From Bugula neritina (taxonomy: Eukaryota; Bryozoa; Gymnolaemata; Cheilostomatida; Bugulidae), in contig OZ037767.1 of the NCBI GenBank assembly GCA_964035545.1, forward strand, positions 4,215,680-4,279,679: a stretch of 64,000 bases of DNA, given 5' to 3'. Below the pieces are notes generated by a model. It was not told the origin of the DNA. It worked only from the letters and a program-made list of their open reading frames with translations, and made no database searches. This document shows positions 13,601-24,900 of the stretch, in pieces. Each line of letters begins with the position of its first letter. The first letter of the stretch is position 1. The position numbers and the translations under genes were made by a program.

Positions 13601-15831
13601 CTTGTCGCGGAATCCATGCTAATGTTTAGTGCGAGAGTGTGGTAAGATTGTGACCACCTCTTGAACGTAATCTCTAGTACAGTTTATCAAGAGCCATCTA
13701 GTTTGAAGTTGATGCAATTTTGTTGTGAAGTTGGATCTTTTTAATGGAGATATTTATATAAGTTACAGTGGTTAGGTGCAGCCCGTGAACTTTTATAGAC
13801 CTCATGACAATCTATGCTGTAATTTATGTTAACCTAGACTTTCTGTACTCTTTTAGCCGAGTATCAGAATTATGACGATGCCAGACAATCCCCTGAGTAT
13901 ATCAAAGAGATAGAAAGATTAGACAACACTCTACTACCTAGAGTAAGTAGTTACCAACACTCTGCTACCTAGAGTAAGTAGTTACCAACAGTTTGATCTC
14001 TCCGTGTACTATACTATGTTATTATACTCATCACCAATGACCTCTCTATATACTATACTATGTTATTATACTCATCACCAATGATCTCTCCGTATACTAT
14101 GCTATGTTATTATACTCATCACCTATGATCTCTACAGAACCTGGTGGCGGAGTACCACAGCACGTCAGCCCTGGCGGACATAGCTCAGCATATAGTAACC
14201 AGTCACATAGCGCTGTCCGGGATGAGCTCCAGTCAAGCTGAGATAGCCTACATTCACCTCGCCCAGCAGATGGACAGTTGCGGAGTCGAGTACACCAAGG
14301 CTGTTGTGAGTCACCATCCCTAAGGCTAATGTAGTAGAAAATAGTGTAACTTATATGATTTTGTTTGTTTAGCAGATTTGGCTGGTCAGTATTCATGCAA
14401 TACTATGCTGAAAACACAATATGCAGGGCAATTAAAAATTAAACATAATTTCTCTATGAAACAAACTGTAGTGCATTCCTATTTTTTAAGATTATGTTCT
14501 CTTGATTGGTTGATTGATTGATTTATTACATATCACAGACATGAAAACATGTTGCGAAATTCAGTGTAAATACTGGCCTCAACAAGTAGACATGATGGTT
14601 ATCTTTTTCACTGTAATTATTTTAATAGTTTTGAGGCAATCCATTTCTTTTGAAAGTATATCAATACTAATTTGCTCACATGTTGAACAGTTTTTGTAAG
14701 TGGAGGAGAGAGACCAAGTAAAAAATTAGCATAGGTTTGTAACTACTGTTGAGTATTTTACTGGGGAGTTGTAAATGTTCTCGGTGTTGGGATCTCAAGC
14801 TACAAGGAGCTGTAGAGATTTTGTCTTAGCATCCACTGTATTCTTCAATGATTTGTTCACCATTCCTGCATATGTTATCTCAAAGCCTCATCGAAAAACC
14901 TAATTAGATATGCTCTACTGAATGGTTTATATTTAGAATATACAGCACTTCCTTAGTCTGCACCCAGACTTGCACTTAACTGCTAGTAGCTTATATTGCG
15001 ATAATCTATTATAAGTAATAACACTTCATGCTCTCTCTCTTTCATGTTGTTAGGGTAACCTTTGTAAGAAATGTTCTTATGTTGGTATTAATGATTACGT
15101 TTGCTATGATATAGCAGAAACTACAGGCTAAAGTATTTCCTTTTATGAAATATTATTATACATTCCGTTGGTATATATACTTCATATAGGTTTGGTATGT
15201 GCATATTAATTGCGTAATTAATTACTAAGACATTTGAAAGGATCTATAAATAGATGTAAGGTATAGGTGCTTGTCCTTAGGTATCATTATTGTGAAGGTA
15301 TTAATCCAATTGAGTGATTTTCAAATTGATTGAATATTCCTAGTAAAACGTCAATGTAATGATTCATAGTTAGTCATAGTCACGATACAGGATGATTGTA
15401 TCGGAATGATAATCCACCTTAGTAGTTCAGGTGAGCGTGCATTCCCAACACTTCCTTGGCTGATGATAGCACAAAGCTGAAGTACTATACAAACACATAT
15501 GTTGCTATCTCACATTTTTCCTGCTTTATTGTAGTTGATGGTGTTTTATGGTTATATGCACAAGTGTGTTGAGTAATTTGCTATCTGTTGACAAAGTGTT
15601 CTCTGGTGTATTGCAACATGTGTTTTTAATCTGAACAAGTTAGGCTAAAGACAAATACTAAGGAAATTTCATTTAAATTTTGGTTTAAAGCCATGACTAA
15701 GTATAATTGTATGGTACTTGTTTTTGGTAAATTGGATTTATCTTACCTTAGTAATAGTTGAATGGTTCATTGTAATACTATTTTGACATTTATTAATAAA
15801 TACGCTAATCAATCGATATTAAAGAATATCT

Positions 15832-15917
<86 letters not shown>

Positions 15918-18900
15918 AATTATAATGTAGTATAAAAGTAGCAGGCCTGCTAGCTGTTGTTAGAGATGAGTTCTTATTTATAAATATCTTATTTCTTGTT
16001 CCTAGACCGTTGATGGTGAAGAAGTGTACATAGGCAGTTGCAGCACTGGTATAACAGTGCGCAGACAAAATGGCAACCCTATACGACAATTCTCTTGGTC
16101 ACAGATTTCAGAGCTTACCTGCTTCAAGAAATACCTACAGGTTAATGTTACTACGAGGAAGCTGTCTACAAAGTTCATCCTGGTAAGTGTTACTAGGGGT
16201 TGTGTTCTCCTGTCTCTATACTATATAACTTGTGCATATATACCATAAATTAAAATGTATTTATTCTAATAAGTTCTATACAGTCCTACTTTACTGATGC
16301 CCAATTAGTTTAGATCATTGATAAAGGTCACCTAAGTTCACAGATAAAGGTCAACTATATATATTCTAGCTTTAAGTCGAATTACATTTCATCTATACGT
16401 TATTTATACAGGAAAATGTGGATACCGCCAAGTATGTCCACCGAGTGTTCACTCTGCAGCAGGAGTTCTTCCATGATTCTCCAGAGCCACCACTTTACAG
16501 GTGAGAAAATCTTAGCGGACTTCTGTCCCAATATCCTAAAGGACTTCTGTCCCAATACCCTAGAGGAATTCTGTCTCAATATGCTAGAGGAATTCTGTCT
16601 CAATACCCTAGAGGACTTCTGTCCCAATACCCTAGAGGACTTCTGTCTCAATACCTTGAAGGACTTCTGTCCCAATACCCTAGAGGACTTCTGTCCCAAT
16701 ACCCTAGAGGACTTCTGTCCCAATACCCTAGAGGACTTCTGTCCCAATACCCTAGAGGACTTCTGTCCCAATACCCTAGAGGACTTCTGTCCCAATACCC
16801 TAGTGGACTTCTGTCCCAATTGGCATAAGTCTTTCAGTTGAACTCTAATGTACAGTGTAGAGTATTTACTGGTCATCTATTGGTGTAGACTTTAGTGTTG
16901 ATCTGAAGGTTCAGCTTAAAACACGTCATATATTTTAGCTTGCTCACAGCTGTTATGTAAGTACCTCAGGCTAGAGTTTGATTCCAGTATGATTTCTTTG
17001 ATCACAATTGATCACAATGTAGAATGAATGACATTGTGTAATTTGTAGTCATCGGTAATTCTATGCTGTGATTAGTCATTAGATAGAAATGTTCTAGTAG
17101 CTTCTATCTACTCAATACATTAATAGATTCTGTTGTAAAGTATATATGTTCATATACTGAGTATACATTACAGTAAAACTGTAGAACCAGATATGCTTTT
17201 TAATTACTAAAAATATCAAGTACTTGTAAAGCATTTGTTTATAGTAGCAAAAAAGGAGCCATTTTTACTAGGATCTTAAAAAGTTTGGTAATTTGGTTTT
17301 ACCTGTAAGTTACTCAACTGTGCTACTAAAATACGATGTCGAAATCCTGCATATGTGCTAAGACTATCTTTTATTGACAGTTTATATTCACCAATCTCCA
17401 ATATATCAATCTGTGTTTGTTAGCAGCCAACTTTGTTGGGATTTATTCCGAGTGTAAGCATATCTCCATTACTTTATTTCTACTTGGCTGTACTTTCTAT
17501 TCTAACGTGATAATTTGTAGTGATGAAGATTTAGCTGCTCAACAATATAAGAAAGAGCCTCTACTCTCCCCTACCAGGTGCGCTATACTTGTAATATTCT
17601 AACTGCAGGCTGTTACAAACCTTGGTCATATTGTTGTGGTGTTGTATTGAATATATAACTAAGCGAAGTTACTGTAATAGTGTTTAGACTGTATTTGTGA
17701 ACAATCTGGATATTATTTGCTGATATTTGTGCCCAGGCATGCAACTCAGCTCAGCAATATCAGTAACTCCGTCATCTACGACTCGACTCTAACTCGAGAG
17801 AAAGCTGTAGATGTCATTGAAGAGGAACCAGCTACCTCTGAAGACAGTGAAGATGGTAACTAATCATTTATAGACTATCGTTCTATATATAGCCTTAGCT
17901 GTTGATATTGTAGAAGAATTATGTAGGATGTATAGTGGTGTGAGTAAATAGTACTCATGGCTCTAAGGCTTCTGGTCATGTGTCATCTGTCAGATGGCTC
18001 TGTTCAAAGAGTGATGCCGGTTATGCAGTGTAATTGCTGTGTGAAGGATTTATCTTTAGAGAACTTTGCAAGGTTTTATAAGACTCAGCAAACTAAGGTC
18101 ATAATTTGTTTCTTTTGTTTTGCTGGTTTGAGAAAAGATAACTCCTATTTATGTACATTTCTAAGATGATTTATCTTAATATCTATCAGCTATGACCAAA
18201 AACTTATAAGTATTAATATATTATTTTTCAAGTTTACAGTAACTCAGATAACAATTCTTGTGCAGTTGCAGCATTATTTCTTACACTCAGCTTTAAGGTA
18301 GCAAATATGATATGGTATAGTGTGGTTTCTTGGTCTATGCTCTATTCTATCCAGTGACAGTCAAGTTTGTCATATAATCTACCTTGTAGATAGCGGTGAT
18401 GGTATTGCTAACACAAGCATTACAAGGGAAGCAACTCCAGATTTATTAGATAATCAGTATGACAGTGAATACGCGACGATGAAGTTTAAGAAGGACCCGG
18501 TTCCACTTTCGGAAAGGCCGAGAGCCATGACGGCGTCTTTATATGCCGGCAGCCGTCAAACGCCGCTGCTAGATCAGTTACATAAGAATGACCTGCTGCA
18601 CAGGTCAATGACAGCATTGCAGGAGTACAGAGACTCCCTGGAGCAGCAGCAGCTCCCAGGCTCTCAGTCTAACGCTGCCGACGTCGTCTCTAATGTTAGT
18701 TTCTTTATGAGTAGTTTATGTTAATAGTAAATGCTGATTTGTCAGAAGTTTATATTATCATAATGTAATAAAGCTCACGCTAGTTTATAGGTACACTCCC
18801 TGTAAACAAACCCTGATGGCAAGAGTTTTTAAAAGTAGGACTCATTCATATGTGGCACAGAAGTAATTATGACTGGATGCTTTTTTCAACATCACCAATG

Positions 18901-21900
18901 GCGTTTACTGGGGATCGAACCCATGACTTTGTGTTTACTAAGCCAACACTCTAACCCCTAGACCACGGCTGCTTTCTGTATAATGCAGCTGCTTTATCTT
19001 TTCAAGTGTATTTGAACTATTTATTACCATGTTTTTTGGTAGATTTACAATAGCTATAATTTTGTAGCCACCGAAGCAAGTCCTAATGCAGCAGTACCCA
19101 GGCAGCGTTGACCATCTCAACACGTATAACGCGTCACATAATATGGCGGCAGCGAATGCGCTGTCCAGGAGTATGCATGGCCTTGAACTGTCGGCTAAGG
19201 AATCGGGGTTGCCTACTTACCGTCCCTCTCCCGACTATGATATGGTGATGAAACAGCGGGCTATGCAGTCTCAAGCCATTATGTCGGAGGCATACAATCA
19301 CCAGCAGACTGTGAGAGAGCTTCAGAATGGTGCTGCACCTCCAAACAGGTTAATATGTGTTAGAGATACGTCTGTGTGCATAGTTTTGGGAGTTGTGCTC
19401 TCCCATTCGAATGTATTAGGAGTTATGCTCTTTTCTTTAAATAAGGCAGTAAGAACTTTAGTATATGTTAATGGAAAACATAAATAATAAAGTGTATTTC
19501 GCCCACTCTACTAAGCTTTTGTTTAAACTATATAAAACATTACATACATCCTTTACAATTTCACAATCTCAGTCTGTAATTATGTATTCACAAGTGGTAA
19601 AAGGTTTATTCTGCGGAACTCTTTAGCATAGATCGTTTGTGATGTAATTTTCTGTTATAAAAGAGTTAGCAGGAGTTATTATACTTGAGATCAAGTTTAC
19701 TGTTTTGATGAAGACAAACCCGTATGACAATATTGAGTTTTACGTAACACCATTAAACTGCTCTTTCGTCTACCATTAAATATTCTAGTTTTGCTTTAAA
19801 CCTGGCAATATGTTCCCTGATTTATTTCAGACTAAAACAACTTGTATGTTTCAGGGGGCTGTTTACTCAGTACATTGTACCCGCTGCCAGTCAGCCTGAC
19901 TTTCCTTCCTCAGAGATTAAAGAGCCGGTGTACGTCAACCTCACTCAGCAGCCATATCATAACCACTTGGTGAGTAGACTCTAGTTTAACCATTAGTCAA
20001 GTCTTTCCTTACTCAAGTTATGTTATTCTTATTTCAACTCATTTTTCTCAAGTCATATTCTTAACTCAAGTCATTCTTATCTCAAGCCAAGTCATTCCTA
20101 ACTCAAGTCAAGACATTTCTAAATCATATCATTGTTGAGCTATTCTGAGCTCAGGGCAAATTATTTCTAACTCAAATCAACTTACTGATAAATCAAGTCA
20201 TATAAGCACAAGTCAAACACATGTATAACTTACTTCAAGTCACTTATCCTTCAACTTAATTGAGCCATTTTGTCTGCCTTGCGTTATATTGGTTTAAATG
20301 TTGTAAGTTTTTGTTGTAAATCATTTTGTTCGGGATTGCTCTTTAAATTCTTCACGCCATCCCATTGTGTCTGGTGGCAGTAGAAGACAATCTAGTTTCA
20401 TATTATATCATTATATTATATTAGTATTATATTATATCAATATATTATATTCGTATTATATTATATTAGTGTTATATTATATTAGTATTATATTATATTA
20501 GTATTATATTATATTAGTATTACATTATATTAGTATTATATTACATTAGTATTACATTGTATTAGTATTATATTATATTAATATTATATTATATTAGTTT
20601 TATAATGTTGTTTGATATTTGAATATTTGTGCAGTTGATAATCTTTCATAGTCCAGGGTATGTCTTTCTATGCGCTGCACATGCAGTGTTCTTATTGGAG
20701 CATTTAGTTGCTATTTGATACGTGAATATTTTAGCATATCATATACTTCATCCATTAATGCATTGCATTTTTCTCTCGAGTGACTTAAATATATTCTAAT
20801 AATGCGTATATTGAATCTTGGTAATACAACAATAGGCCTTTGTGCTTGCTCTGCATACAATGCTAGAGTGTGTACACACAGGTTATATATTCTATCACAT
20901 ATCTCATACATAGTCTCTATCTGTTTAACCCTCAACAAGTTGCAGTCAGTCTACTAGAATTTATATCTTATCGCATTCACTTAGCAACACAATCAAGGTG
21001 TGTGTACTCTACTCCTTCTGCTAACAATATTCTTATCTGCATACATCAACACCACTACTTCATATCTACATTATATCCAATGTCATTCACTCACAAAGTT
21101 GCTAGTTGTGATCATTTGATGTACTGATACCTTCCATTAGACTTTGTAAGTTTACAGCTGGTAAGTACACATGCACTAAGTGTCATGTGAACTTCTTTGG
21201 TTTGTCTAGTCACAGAAATATTCTGTGATTTTGTAATTAGCATTGAGTTTAGTAGTTGTTGACAGATTGTAGCAGTGTAACAGATATACCTGACTTATTC
21301 TTTTCTATACTATAGGTTACTATACTATTATATACTATTCTATACTACTCTATTCTATACTATACTATACTGTTCTATTCTATACTGTAGGCTACTATAC
21401 TATTCTATACTATACTATACTATTATATAAGATATGTACTATTCTACACTAGACTGTTTCATTGTATTCTATTCTATACTACTTTATATTAATCTATTTT
21501 ATACTAATCTATATTAAACTATACTATTCTGTATTATACTATACTATACTATAATTTTTCACTATTGTATTGTGATGAACATGTTTTCTGTGACATTTTC
21601 TAGCCCGAGGGCGAGTCCAAAGCTTCTGCTATAGACCGAAATCAGCAACCTACTCCTTACCAGAATCATTCGGGTGTCTCTGGAATCCCCCCTCCTGGCA
21701 TTGAGTTACTCGGCAAGCCTGCATACTACTCTAATGGTAGAGTTGAGCCGTGCCGTTATTCTCCCCCTGATCTCATTCACCAGCCACAAGCTTCTGGTTC
21801 GTTACTACAATTCTATCCTCTACATAATATATTCTCTGTAATATATCCTCTACATAATATATTCTCTGTAATATATCCTCTATATAATATATCCTCTATA

Positions 21901-24900
21901 TAATATATCCTCTATATAATATATCCTCTATATAATATATCCTCTATATAATATATCCTCTATATAATATATCCTCTATATAATATATCCTCTATATAAT
22001 ATATCCTCTGTATAATATATCCTCTGTATAATATATCCTCTGTATAATATATCCTCTGTATAATATATCCTCTGTATAATATATCCTCTGTATAATATAT
22101 CCTCTATATAATATATCCTCTATATAATATATCCTCTATATAATATATCCTCTATATAATATATCCTCTGTATAATATATCCTCTGTATAATATATCCTC
22201 TGTATAATATATTCTCTGTATAATATATCCTCTATATAATATATCCTCTATATAATATATCCTCTATATAATATATTCTCTATATAATATATTCTCTGTA
22301 TAATATATCTTCTACATAATATATCCTCTATATAATATATCCTCTGTATAATATATCTTCTATATAATATATCCTCTGTATAATATATCTTCTATATAAT
22401 ATATCTTCTATACAATGTGTCCTCTAGGTTACCCTGCACCTGACATCACTAGTCACGGCAGCGAGGCTGTACCCTACGTCAGCCACCGCGGGAGTCCCGA
22501 TGTGATATCTGGCAGTTATCTGAAAGAACCGGGCGTACACCTGGGTCAAGGACCTTACAGAAGTGCAGATAACTTTGATCCGAGGTCGTTTGGAGAGGGC
22601 AGGTCATCAGTGAAGAGTCAGCAGAGTGCCAGGTCTAGCGGCAGCAGGTAGGTTCTAGAACATCTGATCAAATGAGTAGATGTATGTTTATACCTGACTA
22701 CATTATAGCCTATACTGAGATAAGTTACTAAATATAACTGATAGTCACAGGTGAGGCAACTGATTTACTGATTAACTTATTTACAAACATGGCTTTCTTT
22801 CTAGAGCTGAGTTCATACATGTTTTAGAGTGAGTGTTTCACCAAAGATTATCCGACTCGGGAGCAATATGTCAGCGAATGCTGCCTTGGCAGCACTTCCT
22901 GTTCCCAAGCTACCTCTAGATGAGCGAGTAAGTACAAGACGTCTTGTAGTAGGAGGTCCATCATGTCCTGATATTACAGGATGTATAATTTGTAGTATAA
23001 ACATATGATATACAATATTATAACACGAACATATGATATACAGTAATATAGTACAAACATATAATATGCAGTAATATAATACGAACATATAATATGCAGT
23101 AATATAGTACAAACATATAATATGCAGTAATATAATACAAACATATGATATACAATAATGTAATATAAACATATAATATGCAGTAATGTAATATAAACAT
23201 ATAATATGCAGTAATGTAATATAAACATGTATTGTTGCTCATACACAAGTAGGAATCCGTCATCAAGTGAGATATTGCTAATAATAATATGTTCTGATGA
23301 GAAATGTGTGGAGTTGTAACTGTAACTTACAACTATATACTGTAACCTCTAACTAGATACTGCAACTTATAACTATACACTGTAACGTATAACTATATAC
23401 TGTGACTTATAACTATATACTGTAACTTATAACTATATACTGTCAGCTCTTAGTAATACGTGATATTTGAAGAATTATTTCCATATTTTGGTTGTGTTTA
23501 GCTAAATGGCGTTACAGATTACACTGGAGATATTATAGTTTTGTGTTTTAGCTCTAGTAGCTGAAAAGTATTGTCAACTCAAACGAAAATGAGTGATATG
23601 GCTTCTAGTAAATTACTAATGTTGATGACCATTATATTATGAAGAGTTGGCTAGGTTTACCCATAATCACACACTACTATACTTTCTGACTATCACAGAT
23701 CACAATTCTCGAAGATAAGCTGAATAGTGATGACATAGTAGCAGAGTATGAGTCAGTGTTGAAGAAGAAGCACCCCGCTGACTGCAGAGTGGCGTTACGT
23801 CCTGAGAATGGTGCCAGGAACAGGTTTCCCAATGTGCTGCCGTATGAAGACACAAGAGTACGACTCATCGCATCTCCCACCAACCCGACCGGATACATCA
23901 ACGCTAGTCACGTCGAGGTATGCAAACATATCATTTGTCATTTGACCTAATTAGCCTGCTCATCCGGTAAATTCTCTTTAGTTTTAGTGTATAATTATTT
24001 TACATGTTTTGGTTGGGTGCTGCCATAGAATACTGCGACTGTGTAACGAAGAGAACTTGAAGTTAGCACTTGTAGTTTTGCTTGTTGAGTCAGGAAACAT
24101 TCTTATACATTCAACTGTCGATAACTACCTGTCTTGGAAGCATAATTTTATATTTTAATAAACGTATTTGGTGAAAATTGTGGGTTCGATCCCCATTAAA
24201 TACCATTAGTGATGTTAGGTAGAGCATACAGTCATAATTGCTTCTGTCACAAATGAATAAGTCCTACTTTTAAAAGCCCTTTCCAACAGGGTTTCTCACA
24301 GGGATAGTAACTCTAGACTTGTGTGGGTTTTATTTGTTGGAAAGTGTGACTAAGCATCCTTCAAGTTGGCAGTCATCAACAAGTCTGTGGTGGTTGGACA
24401 ACTCCTAAGTTCACCTTTTGTTCCGTAGATGGATGTAGGCAGGGAGAAGCTCACATATATAGCCACACAAAATCCTTTACCCGACACCATACAAGACTTC
24501 TGGCAGATGATATGGGCGTACAATGTTACAATTGTCACCATGGTTACAGAGCTGGAGGAAATGGGTACGCAGAAGTGTCCCCTTTACTGGCCATCTAATA
24601 TCGGACCGAATCATGCCGTTTCTGTCAATGATGTGAGTTGATTGAGCTAAGAGAGGCTCCTCACCAATTTGCAATCTAAGATATAATCAGCCTTAGAAGT
24701 AGAAGCATAACAAGTTCTTCTTCTAAAATGCTCTGATAAATATGTTGTGACTTTTCGACATCTACTCTATTTCATTTCATTACTGCTACTTTAGTCTTGT
24801 TATCTACCAGAAAGCACACCATGACTAAGTATGTTTATACAGCCTCTATTGGAAGACATTAGCAATGTAATTGACTTATTATATGATGTCAATTTGTGAT

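Larger units (their letters stand above)
10616..16500 (+). other. Exons 1-7: FERM domain of the FERM-PTP
   Basis: Residues 1-317. F1 lobe from exons 1-2 ends with the ezrin-like [13 protein letters not shown]2 lobe is exons 2-5, with [13 protein letters not shown] and [15 protein letters not shown], the signature FERM segment. F3/FERM-C is exons 6-7 ([17 protein letters not shown], then [20 protein letters not shown]). Such domains bind phosphoinositides and cytoplasmic tails and place the protein at the membrane cortex. All three lobes are complete. Confidence 0.9.
17521..22927 (+). other. Exons 8-15: disordered linker of the FERM-PTP
   Basis: About residues 318-781, rich in Ser, Gln, Pro and acidic residues. 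Residues 526-535 read [10 protein letters not shown], matching the conserved tyrosine-containing linker motif of PTPN14/PTPN21. LPTY fits the L/P-P-x-Y class bound by WW domains such as those of YAP; binding is inferred, not shown. Exon 15 uses the acceptor at 22826-22827, because starting at the upstream AG (22804) runs into a stop. Confidence 0.8.

Noticed and set aside
15805-16089. Minus-strand 94-aa frame with an IY repeat
   Set aside because: Covers a (TA)n microsatellite and is antisense to FERM-PTP exon 6.
16400-16876. Open frames of 158 aa (minus) and 141 aa (plus) with octapeptide repeats
   Set aside because: They only reflect a 24-bp intronic minisatellite; the host-gene frame stops immediately after the donor.
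22813-23266. Overlapping minus-strand Tyr/Ile/Cys-rich frames
   Set aside because: Three frames open over the same minisatellite of about 27 bp in intron 15, with no unique sequence.
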